This document shows positions 26,203 through 34,308 of a DNA stretch of 64,000 bases, piece by piece (the stretch's first letter is position 1; every line of letters begins with the position of its first letter). This DNA is from Paenibacillus pabuli NBRC 13638 (GTDB lineage: Bacteria; Bacillota; Bacilli; Paenibacillales; Paenibacillaceae), in NCBI RefSeq assembly GCF_001514495.1, contig NZ_BCNM01000005.1, positions 62,001 to 126,000 of the forward strand. Direction: 5' to 3'. Under the pieces are notes generated by a model, which was not told the origin of the DNA, ran no database searches, and saw only the letters and a program-made list of their open reading frames with translations. Made by a program: the position numbers and the translations under genes.

Positions 26203-26673
26203 TTAGTACAATTCAGCCTTTTGTGCTTGCGGAGGGTCTGTATCCGGGAAAATAACCCCTTTTTTCAAAATTAGATTGGCATACTGCGCACGTTCACCGG
26301 TTGCGATGATTGCATAAGCTCGGGAAGCCCTTTCATAAAAAGCGAAACGCTCTTCGTGATCAAAGGGGTCCGTGATCCCTTCATGGTCAAGAATCAGCCT
26401 GCGGTAATCTTCCCAGATGATGGGTACTACCTGGTCACCCTTGACGACCTGCATTACGGCTGCTGGCCGCTCAGCGTAGGTATCCAATGGATACAATGTT
26501 AGAATGGCCTCCAGCAATTCCACGGTACCCAACCCATCGCAGCGAATCAGTCGCTGGGCATGACTGGCTGCAGGAAAGTTGCCATCGGCCAATACCATCT
26601 CATCTCCATGCCCCATTTCAGACATCAGTTTCAGCAGTTCCGGGGGTATTATTGCGGGAATGTTCTTCAGCAT
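26203..26673 (-). CDS. RbsD/FucU-family sugar mutarotase
   Basis: A 156-residue protein of the RbsD/FucU family, which interconverts anomers or pyranose/furanose forms of ribose or fucose after uptake. It has the N-terminal LLKLMSEMGHGDEMVLADGNFPA block, whose His is catalytic, and closes with ANLILKKGVIFP. Length and form fit FucU (L-fucose mutarotase) better than the shorter RbsD. No fucose or ribose genes are adjacent. The ATG at 26673 follows GAGGAG by eight bases; an in-frame TTG two codons upstream is unlikely. Confidence 0.85.
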   Translation of the reverse strand: MLKNIPAIIPPELLKLMSEMGHGDEMVLADGNFPAASHAQRLIRCDGLGTVELLEAILTLYPLDTYAERPAAVMQVVKGDQVVPIIWEDYRRLILDHEGITDPFDHEERFAFYERASRAYAIIATGERAQYANLILKKGVIFPDTDPPQAQKAELY

Positions 26674-26822
26674 ACACAATTCTCCTCGGTCGGCTCCATA
26701 ATCAGCTGGAGCGGATTCATCTTCGTAACCTCACCATCTTGTATCCTGCATTTATGCATACAGTGGCATTTCTATTTTATCAGTATTTCCCAAGCTATGC
26801 ATAAAACAAGTTCAAATCTACT

Positions 26823-26862
26823 TTGACAAAAATAGTTGTTTGGCATATAGTTGTTATAACAA
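26823..26862 (+). promoter_or_regulatory. marR-MFS promoter with palindromic operator
   Basis: TTGACA (26823-26828) and TATAGT (26846-26851) are separated by 17 nt. A perfect 12-bp palindrome, TTGTTATAACAA (26851-26862), begins at the last base of the -10 and covers the expected transcription start. It is a natural site for repression by the MarR protein encoded directly downstream. Confidence 0.7.
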
Positions 26863-26907
26863 GTAAATGAACTGAGAGTAATTTGCTGAAAGAAAGAGAG
26901 GATTTAT

Positions 26908-27336
26908 ATGGGGATGGACTATTCGCTCGACCAATCCATTGGATTTATGCTGGGCATGACACACCGCAAAGCTTCGGCTTTGCTCGCTATTCGATTCAAA
27001 CCCTATGATATTACGACAGAGCAATTTTCTGTTCTGTTTAATATCGGTAAAGGTGAAGGGGTGAATCAGAAGGAAGTTGCCACTCGCGTCTATAAAGACC
27101 AGCCCACCACTGCACGAATTATCGACCTATTGGAAAAGAAGGGCTGGGTTGATCGCCGTACCAGCGAACAGGACCGTAGAGCGTATTTGCTCTATCTGAC
27201 CGAAGAAGGAAAGACATTGCTTGATCAGCTGGTTCCGCTCGAAAGAGAAATGAATAAAAATCTTACTGAAGGTATTCCCGAAGACCAGATGGAAGCATTT
27301 AAACATACTCTTTCCCTCATGAACAGCAACCTGTAA
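26908..27336 (+). CDS. MarR-family transcriptional regulator
   Basis: A 142-residue winged-helix regulator. The DNA-reading part is GVNQKEVATRVYKDQPTTARIIDLL and the wing SEQDRRAYLLYLTEEGKTLL is canonical. The ATG follows AGAGAGG. It is 20 nt upstream of an MFS exporter gene on the same strand, an arrangement typical of a repressor and its pump. The palindrome overlapping the promoter is the likely operator, so autoregulation is inferred. Confidence 0.9.
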   Translation: MGMDYSLDQSIGFMLGMTHRKASALLAIRFKPYDITTEQFSVLFNIGKGEGVNQKEVATRVYKDQPTTARIIDLLEKKGWVDRRTSEQDRRAYLLYLTEEGKTLLDQLVPLEREMNKNLTEGIPEDQMEAFKHTLSLMNSNL

Positions 27337-27356
27337 CGAATTTTACACCAGGGGGA

Positions 27357-28670
27357 ATGAACAAAATTATGAAAAACTCTGACTCAACACAAGTCAAACT
27401 ATGGACAACCGATTTTATTTTGCTTATGTTATGCAACTTTTTACTCTTTCTGCAGCTTCACATGATTGTATCTCCACTGCCTTCCTATGTGCAGGACCGT
27501 TTTCACGCCAATGCCTTTGAAGTCAGCCTCTTCACCTGTCTTTTTGCCCTCAGCGCCATTGCAGCCCGACTCTACTCCGCGAAAGCACTAGAGAAGGGTC
27601 TTCGTAATGCCATGATCTATATCGGCCTGACCGTTGCCTTGCTCGCTACACTTGGATATTACTTCGCAGCAGGCATTGCTGTCCTGTTATTGCTGCGCAT
27701 GGTGTTCGGGATCGGGTTCGGCATGAGCAGCACGGCCTTCCCGACGATGGCGTCGGATATTGTGCCCGTAAAACGGATGGGTGAAGGTATGGGTTATTTC
27801 GGCCTGTCCACAAGCCTAGCCATGTCCATGGGACCCATTATTGGGGTCACGGTATTACAAGGAGCCGGGTTCGTAACCCTTATGTTATGTACCGCAGGGG
27901 TTATAGCGGTCATCTATCCGCTCAGCTATTCACTGACACGCAAAAAAGCTGTCAGCAACAAAGCTGGCGTGATGCAGACATCACCTGCTGGAACAGCTGC
28001 GGTGTCTGGCGTTAAGGCAAAGACCCCTTTTAATCGCAAGCTGATCCTGCCAAGTATTCTGAATTGTTTGCTGTCCATCACTTATGGTGGATTGGTCGGT
28101 TTTATCGTGCTCTATGGCAAGGAAGCCAATCTGGCTAACCCAGCGTTGTTCTTTTTATTTAATGCTCTTGCTGTATTGTTGGTTAGACCCTTCGCAGGAC
28201 GTATCTATGACAGTAAAGGTCCCAAAGCCTTACTGATTCCCGGGGCAATATTCATCGCTGTCGGACTGATCATTCTTTCCTACGCCACTTCCATGTCAAT
28301 TTTGTTTGTTGCTGCATTTATATATGGAATCGGATATGGCTCGATGCAGTCTTCGCTGCAAACGTGGATGATTCAAATTGTCTCCCCTTCACAGCGCGGT
28401 ATGGCGAATGGCATGTTTCTGAACACACTGGATCTGGGGATTGCTACGGGAGCTCTTTTGCTTGGCGCTATTGCTTCCATGACCAGTTATACCGATATGT
28501 ACCGTTATTCCGTCATCTTCATGATTATTTTCCTGCTGATTTACCTGATTCAGGGAAAACGAAGTGGAAGTTTCAGTGTGCCTGTACATCAGATACTTTC
28601 TCATACACATATAGAAGCACAGAATACGGAACAGCAACCAACAGAACGGAAACATAACGAATCCAAATAA
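27357..28670 (+). CDS. MFS transporter, probable drug exporter
   Basis: A 437-residue major facilitator with twelve predicted helices. The GIGFGMSSTAFPTMASDIVPVKRMGEGMGYFG segment is the antiporter motif C/motif D region of DHA-type pumps, and motif A is weak (YSAKALEKGLRNAM). A hydrophilic tail of about 35 residues follows the last helix. The upstream MarR gene and shared promoter suggest inducible efflux of a toxic compound. The start at 27357 has a GGGGG run only one base away; the ATG at 27369 is an alternative. Confidence 0.85.
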   Translation: MNKIMKNSDSTQVKLWTTDFILLMLCNFLLFLQLHMIVSPLPSYVQDRFHANAFEVSLFTCLFALSAIAARLYSAKALEKGLRNAMIYIGLTVALLATLGYYFAAGIAVLLLLRMVFGIGFGMSSTAFPTMASDIVPVKRMGEGMGYFGLSTSLAMSMGPIIGVTVLQGAGFVTLMLCTAGVIAVIYPLSYSLTRKKAVSNKAGVMQTSPAGTAAVSGVKAKTPFNRKLILPSILNCLLSITYGGLVGFIVLYGKEANLANPALFFLFNALAVLLVRPFAGRIYDSKGPKALLIPGAIFIAVGLIILSYATSMSILFVAAFIYGIGYGSMQSSLQTWMIQIVSPSQRGMANGMFLNTLDLGIATGALLLGAIASMTSYTDMYRYSVIFMIIFLLIYLIQGKRSGSFSVPVHQILSHTHIEAQNTEQQPTERKHNESK

Positions 28671-28688
28671 AATAACGATTTCCATGGG

Positions 28689-28729
28689 AACGCGTCTACA
28701 CTGGGACTCCAGAGTAGACGCGTTTTTTA
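28689..28729 (+). terminator. Intrinsic terminator of the marR-MFS operon
   Basis: An 11-bp stem (AACGCGTCTAC/GTAGACGCGTT) with an extra inner CTGG/CCAG stem and T6 stands 18 nt after the MFS stop. Confidence 0.9.
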
Positions 28730-28739
28730 TATCTCATAT

Positions 28740-30044
28740 TCAGAGCGGACTTTTCTTTCTCCGTCCCTGTACATATTTGCCAGGCTGCTTCACATCGTCA
28801 TTATCATTACGTTCACGTTTTTTCTGTTTAGTACCTGAGGTGGGTTTATTCCCCTGATCTGGCTTGACTGCCAGCAATGTAAGTAACCCTCCTACCGCTC
28901 CGGACGCGGCAAGAATACCAAATAGAAGAAAGTGATGGGATCCGATCAACAATGAGACGACTGGTGGACCAAGAGACACGCCAATAAAACGCATGCTGCT
29001 AAACAAGGCCGTAATGGTCCCGCGCTGTTCTTTATCCACACCTTCAGTAACCAGGGCATCCAAACACGGCAATGTGGCCCCTATGCCTGCACCTCCAAGG
29101 GTGAACAAACTGACGACCACATAAATGTTGTCAAAAAGTCCAATGACGCCAAGAGACACAGTCAAAACAGCAAGTCCGATAAACCCAAGCCATTTCATTC
29201 TTGTCTTGTTCTTCCCAATCCATTTCCCGGCAAGATAAGATGACAGACACAAGGCTGCCAGCGGAATGGCAAGCACAAGTCCTTTGAGTACGCCTTTTAA
29301 TTTGAACTCCGACTCCAAAGTCTCCGATAAATAAAAGAGCACACCAAAAAGCACAAACATGCAAATACCGCCGATTGCAAAAATGGCATACAACCAGCGT
29401 CCCTTCTCTTTCAATACACTGCGAATGGAGGCAATAAACTCAGGAAAGCTTGGCGGTTCCTCATCTTTTTTAGGTGTTTTTACCAGAAAAATAACGAGGA
29501 CCAATGACAGCACACAGAGTACCGGAATGGCCATAAAAGGCAAATACCAAAGCCACATCGCCAGTGCTGCACCTAAAATGGGGCTTAATACTTTACCGAA
29601 AGTATTCGAAGTCTCAATGATCCCAAGGCTTTTACTCACCTCGTTTTCATCATCGAACATGTCTCCTACCAGTGGAATGACAATCGGAAAGGCCCCAGCT
29701 GCCCCAATCCCTTGCAAAAGCCTGCCGGCGAGAATGATCCAGTACGACGCATTTCCATTCATCATCCAGGCTGCCCCTCCCGCAACCGCGCCTCCAGCTG
29801 CTGCAATGATGAGGCTGGGAATAATGACGGCTTTCCTGCCAAATCGATCCGACAGATACCCTGCAAGTGGAATGAGCAGGATTGCGACAACCGCATAAAC
29901 CGTAATTAGCATGCTGACTTTGAATGAGGAAACTTTCAATTCACGTTCAATTTGCGGAAGGATGGGAATCAGCATGGAATTGCCCAGCGTCATGATTACC
30001 GGAATGGAAGCAAGTGCGACGAGGTCCCACTTTTTGTCGTTCAT
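28740..30044 (-). CDS. MFS transporter, DHA1-type exporter
   Basis: A 434-residue major facilitator with twelve helices. Motif A is intact (GYLSDRFGRKAVIIPSLI), and motif C-like GRLLQGIGAAGAFPIVIPLV follows in helix 5. The protein ends in a strongly charged tail (KQKKRERNDNDDVK) of about 35 residues. The overall form resembles YmfD/TetA-like proton-coupled exporters. It is monocistronic and convergent with the other MFS unit; no regulator is adjacent. The substrate is unknown. Confidence 0.85.
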   Translation of the reverse strand: MNDKKWDLVALASIPVIMTLGNSMLIPILPQIERELKVSSFKVSMLITVYAVVAILLIPLAGYLSDRFGRKAVIIPSLIIAAAGGAVAGGAAWMMNGNASYWIILAGRLLQGIGAAGAFPIVIPLVGDMFDDENEVSKSLGIIETSNTFGKVLSPILGAALAMWLWYLPFMAIPVLCVLSLVLVIFLVKTPKKDEEPPSFPEFIASIRSVLKEKGRWLYAIFAIGGICMFVLFGVLFYLSETLESEFKLKGVLKGLVLAIPLAALCLSSYLAGKWIGKNKTRMKWLGFIGLAVLTVSLGVIGLFDNIYVVVSLFTLGGAGIGATLPCLDALVTEGVDKEQRGTITALFSSMRFIGVSLGPPVVSLLIGSHHFLLFGILAASGAVGGLLTLLAVKPDQGNKPTSGTKQKKRERNDNDDVKQPGKYVQGRRKKSPL

Positions 30045-30147
30045 ACCTCAACCACCTTTACAGATTCAGAAAACTACAACGTTATTGTGGGTTGTTCTGC
30101 AGTTGAATATACGGATATGTAAAAAACATCACTTCGAATCACAACGC

Positions 30148-30189
30148 AAAAAGGCCGTCTCACCGAATTCGGTGTCCCGACAGCCTTTT
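30148..30189 (-). terminator. Intrinsic terminator after the GH3 gene
   Basis: AAAAGGC...GCCTTTT encloses an inner palindrome ACCGAATTCGGT. The minus-strand T5 follows the stem, 37 nt after the glucosidase stop. Confidence 0.8.
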
Positions 30190-30225
30190 GCGCGATGGCT
30201 TTTATGAAGTTGTATAATCGGATGC

Positions 30226-33138
30226 TTAATGTAACACAAATTGTTGGAGTGCTGCGCCGCCATTGAACACCAGGCACAACTGGTCTATCTCATGTTCCGT
30301 CTCCAGGTTACAGCGTACCGTTATCCATTGGAGATCCTTTCCATTCACAGACCCGGCAGGCCCCGGAACGATACAGGTCCCGAGCAACCGGCCGTCCGGA
30401 CCTCCAGCTCTAATCTCAAGAGTACCAGCTTTTCCAAAAGCAGCGACCCTGCCCTCAAACTCACGGGCTTGTCGGAACGCATTGTCGTGAAATGAAACCC
30501 ACGAGGATTGACCTTCACGATACAAGGGTTCACCTGAAGCTATTGCGCGGACAGCTGAACGCCCTTCCAGACATTCATCCAAAAGAATACCTGCATATGC
30601 ATCGTAATTTTCCGCATAAGTAGGCTGATTCAATGCGCGTGCAGGAATAATCTCACCCTCGATGTGGATCTCCGCAGTCTGACGGATATCTAATGAGGAA
30701 CGACCAGCCATGATTGACCAGGAGGCAGTTTCAAGGCAGTATCTGTCACGAGTAACATCCCACAGAGCCAGTTTCTCCATAGGAATTTCGAAAGAGACCT
30801 TCTCTACTGCGCCAGAGGCAACATGAATACGACGAAAGCCGATCAATTGTCTTTGCGGGCGTTTCACTCTGGAAGTTTGCGCACGTCCGTACAGCTGTAC
30901 CACTTCATCGCTGTCATATGACCCGTTGTTCTCCACCTGTACCTCAATCTTCAGCATATCATCTCCAGAAGCTCCCTGTACCCGATCCACTTGGATTGAT
31001 GTATACTCAAATTCTGAATAAGTTAACCCATGACCAAAAGGAAACAGAACCGGGCCTTCATGATACATATAGGTTGTATCGTTAAGAATGATGTCATAAT
31101 CCATGATGTTCGGAAGCTGCGATTCATCCTCATACCACGTCATGTTCAATCTGCCAGCGGGCGCATAATTTCCAAGCAGAACATCCGCAAGCGCATTTCC
31201 CAATTCCTGCCCTGCATGCGTCAAATATACAATTGCCGGAGCTACATCTTTCAACTCCTGCAGTGCAAATGGATAACTGCCCACAATGACAACCACCGTA
31301 TTCGGGTTGACGTTGCAGACTTCCTTCACCAGTTGAACCTGATCAGGCGGAAGCAGCAGACTTGGACGATCGATTTCCTCTTTGCCGTTAATATACGGAC
31401 TATTACCGACAACGACTACAGAGACGTCGCTGTTCTGTGCAGCTTCTCTCGCCTGCTCTATTCCATCAGAATTTACATTCAGCTTGAGCACAGCAGGCTC
31501 CTGCGTTCCGTCTACGGCATTTGGATTTCCAGATGCACTCAAGTCCTTGTCTGTTTGTTCCGTTATAGGGAAGAGCACCACCTGCCCCTGCTGTTCAGTC
31601 AACGCCAACGGAATCCCATTCCATGATCGCAGCGTACTGTTTCCATCTGCTTGCGAATCAATCTGAATCACTTCCTTGACGAACCAGCCACCAATCTCCG
31701 GTGCATTCGCCTGATAAATGCCCTGTTCCGTTAACGAAACATAGCGATTATTGTTCACACTACGAAGCGTGTGACTTCCCCAGCCCCAGTCCTGATGGAT
31801 GAATTCGGCTGTCTCGGCACTGCCTTCCGGGACGGCAACAAGCTTTCCTTCAGCACCAAGCGTGATTACCTTTCCATCGCCTGTTCTCAAGCTTATGCGA
31901 TCATTCCCATCTGTAAATGTTACTTCTGCTCCGGCAAGCTGCTTGCGCAGTCCTTCAAAAGCGGTAACACGATAAGGCAGCGTGCCGCTGTACCAATCGG
32001 TATAGACCACATTCGCAAGGGGGCCAATCACGCTTACTTTTTGCAGCGTTTCTGCTTGCAGTGGGAGCAGACCCTCATTTTTGAGTAAAACGATAGACTC
32101 GGCAGCTGCTCTATAGCTTAACTTGGCATGTTCAGGTGCACACAATACAGACTCTGATATCGAAGCATACGGATTCAGACCCGTCTGATCCAGTTGACCA
32201 AGCCGCATCCGCACGCCAAAAATATTGCGAATGGCCCGGTCAAGATCCTCGACCTCCAGCAGGTTCCGCTCAAGCGCCTCTTCCAAGGCAGATACGACTA
32301 ATTCAACCTCGTCCGTCAGACAGTCCACGCCTGCCTTTAATGCCCCTGCCGCTGATTCCGCATGCGTGGCGTGATAACCATGATAATTGACCGTCTGGGA
32401 CAAGTCACCCCCGTCACACACGATAAATCCAGGCATCGCCCACTCACCCTTGACCACATCATTCACATATGGACTTTCAATGGCTGGTGTCCCGTTGATC
32501 GAATTGTAGGCTGTCATCATGGACAACGCCCCGCCTTCTACGAAAGGCGTCTCGAATGCTTTTAAATAATATTCACGCAAGTTTCGCGGATCGATGCTGG
32601 ATGAACAATTTAACCGATCCTTCTCATTGTTGTTGGCAAAAAAGTGTTTTAACGTCGCTACCATTTTCAGATAGAAAGAGTGATTACCCTGCATGCCTTT
32701 CACAAGCGCTGCCGACATTTCACCCGTCAGTACGGGATCTTCACCGTAACCTTCTTCCGTTCTGCCCCAACGCGGGTCCCGTTCCAGATCGACGGTTGGC
32801 GCCCATAAAGTCAAGCCATGGCGCTCAGGTGCACGATGATGGTATGCTCGGGCTTCATCCCCGATGACAGAACCAATTTCACGCAAGAGTTTCGTATTCC
32901 AGGTGCTCGACAGACCGAGCGGCTGCGGGAAAACGGTAGCCTCGCCAATCCAGGCAACCCCGTGAGCCGCCTCACCTCCAACATTGTATCCGGGTATTCC
33001 CAATCGGGGTACAGCTGCTTCACGTGTAGGAATTAATCGAATTTTCTCCTCGGTTGTCAGACGCGCGATCAAATCATCCAGTCGTTCTTCCAATGGTAAT
33101 GTTGCGTCCCACATTGGATATTGGACATACTCCTTCAT
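30226..33138 (-). CDS. Glycoside hydrolase family 3 with inserted and C-terminal accessory domains
   Basis: A 970-residue enzyme without signal peptide, so intracellular. The family 3 TIM barrel (about 1-330) has the nucleophile Asp242 in GFIVCDGGDLS and the substrate-binding KHFFANN block at 164-170. The GH3 C-domain is interrupted by an insertion (about 400-530) that reads like a beta-trefoil/fascin-like fold, then continues (about 550-680), followed by an Fn3-like domain (about 690-800) and a CBM6-like beta-sandwich at the end. It probably removes beta-linked glucose or xylose from oligosaccharides; GH3 specificity cannot be told by eye. It is cotranscribed with an APH-like kinase 21 nt upstream. 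Confidence 0.85.
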   Translation of the reverse strand: MKEYVQYPMWDATLPLEERLDDLIARLTTEEKIRLIPTREAAVPRLGIPGYNVGGEAAHGVAWIGEATVFPQPLGLSSTWNTKLLREIGSVIGDEARAYHHRAPERHGLTLWAPTVDLERDPRWGRTEEGYGEDPVLTGEMSAALVKGMQGNHSFYLKMVATLKHFFANNNEKDRLNCSSSIDPRNLREYYLKAFETPFVEGGALSMMTAYNSINGTPAIESPYVNDVVKGEWAMPGFIVCDGGDLSQTVNYHGYHATHAESAAGALKAGVDCLTDEVELVVSALEEALERNLLEVEDLDRAIRNIFGVRMRLGQLDQTGLNPYASISESVLCAPEHAKLSYRAAAESIVLLKNEGLLPLQAETLQKVSVIGPLANVVYTDWYSGTLPYRVTAFEGLRKQLAGAEVTFTDGNDRISLRTGDGKVITLGAEGKLVAVPEGSAETAEFIHQDWGWGSHTLRSVNNNRYVSLTEQGIYQANAPEIGGWFVKEVIQIDSQADGNSTLRSWNGIPLALTEQQGQVVLFPITEQTDKDLSASGNPNAVDGTQEPAVLKLNVNSDGIEQAREAAQNSDVSVVVVGNSPYINGKEEIDRPSLLLPPDQVQLVKEVCNVNPNTVVVIVGSYPFALQELKDVAPAIVYLTHAGQELGNALADVLLGNYAPAGRLNMTWYEDESQLPNIMDYDIILNDTTYMYHEGPVLFPFGHGLTYSEFEYTSIQVDRVQGASGDDMLKIEVQVENNGSYDSDEVVQLYGRAQTSRVKRPQRQLIGFRRIHVASGAVEKVSFEIPMEKLALWDVTRDRYCLETASWSIMAGRSSLDIRQTAEIHIEGEIIPARALNQPTYAENYDAYAGILLDECLEGRSAVRAIASGEPLYREGQSSWVSFHDNAFRQAREFEGRVAAFGKAGTLEIRAGGPDGRLLGTCIVPGPAGSVNGKDLQWITVRCNLETEHEIDQLCLVFNGGAALQQFVLH

Positions 33139-33159
33139 GCTAGGCCCTCCTACGCATTA

Positions 33160-34170
33160 TTAGGTAAGTTTGAGTTGCTTCCATTGTTCCAACAGATTCA
33201 GTGTACGTTCGCAATATTTCCGTCCTGCCTCCGGCTGATTCACCTGATGCTCGTGCACATACGCATTAAAGTAAGAGGAAAGTATTCGATAGGCCAGTCG
33301 GCGAGCCTGTCCCTCATTAGACATATCCTGCGGTTGACCATAGCCTTCATGAAAGGCAGCTGATTCTGTCGATAAAATAGCTTCAAACTCCCTGTCGGCA
33401 AACATGGAACGATCCCCATCAATAATGGCAGCAATGCTCAGCTCCCCGTTTTCCTCATGGACAAGCACGTTAGCTTCCCACAGATCATTATGAACAAGAA
33501 CCGGAACAGTCACTTGATCAAATAAATCCTTATTCTTAATGAACATATCTGCGATTTCTTTCCCTACACCCGGCATGTACCCAGCTTGTGACGCTTTAAC
33601 TGCCGTCTCTTCTGCCAAAGAGTGCAGCACCCCGGACCAATGATCCGAGCCTTTAATCGTTCCATCGCCTTGCGGCCAGCCAAACGATTCACCCTCAATC
33701 TGATGCATGACAGCGGTGTAAGCGCCGAGTTGATGATATAATCGCTCTTTCTCTGTCCCCGAAATCGATGGATGATCCAACTGCTTACTGGGGATGAACT
33801 CCATAAACATGTACGTTCTTGGAATGATTAATCCGCTGTCATCACAGGCAATAATATTCGGTGCAGGAATACCTGCCTTACGGTAATGTTCATAAACGAC
33901 AGGTTCGGCCGCCATCATCGTGCGTTCAAATGAAAATAACGGATCGCTCGCAGAACCGGACGCCATCATTACCCGCTCCGGGGCCAAACGCAAAATCACA
34001 TCCGTATGTGATGCATTTTCAAGCTGAATCCGGTACGTTGTATTAAAAAGTCCACCATGCAGAAGAGCAAAACTCTTCACGATGGTAGCGGTTCCAAAAT
34101 TTTTCTCCACCAGATGGTGCAGCAACTCTGCTGTAATGGTTTGATGTAACCCTGAATTCATTGTGATCAT
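33160..34170 (-). CDS. APH-family kinase upstream of the GH3 gene
   Basis: A 336-residue kinase of the aminoglycoside phosphotransferase fold. The catalytic loop is LVHNDLWEANVLV and the metal-binding Asp lies in AIIDGDRSMFADREFE. The N-lobe has GGLFNTTYRIQL as nucleotide-binding loop and a conserved VILRLAPE strand. Linkage to the GH3 glycosidase (21 nt) suggests that it phosphorylates a sugar or glycoside released by that enzyme, but this is inference. The ATG at 34170 follows AGGGG by nine bases. Confidence 0.8.
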   Translation of the reverse strand: MITMNSGLHQTITAELLHHLVEKNFGTATIVKSFALLHGGLFNTTYRIQLENASHTDVILRLAPERVMMASGSASDPLFSFERTMMAAEPVVYEHYRKAGIPAPNIIACDDSGLIIPRTYMFMEFIPSKQLDHPSISGTEKERLYHQLGAYTAVMHQIEGESFGWPQGDGTIKGSDHWSGVLHSLAEETAVKASQAGYMPGVGKEIADMFIKNKDLFDQVTVPVLVHNDLWEANVLVHEENGELSIAAIIDGDRSMFADREFEAILSTESAAFHEGYGQPQDMSNEGQARRLAYRILSSYFNAYVHEHQVNQPEAGRKYCERTLNLLEQWKQLKLT

Positions 34171-34261
34171 TTATTTAATCCCCTATCTTTATCTGTCACT
34201 AGCAATTTACATGATACTACCATTCAATTGCTAAAACCATATCTTCTATGGCATGACAGTA

Positions 34262-34291
34262 AACAAACAGACGGCACCTTCGGTACCGTCC
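34262..34291 (-). terminator. Intrinsic terminator after yicI
   Basis: GACGG..CCGTC with an inner CC/GG and a T-rich minus-strand tail lies 18 nt after the GH31 stop, separating it from the downstream kinase-GH3 operon. Confidence 0.65.
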
Positions 34292-34308
34292 TTCTGTTAT
34301 CCAAAATA

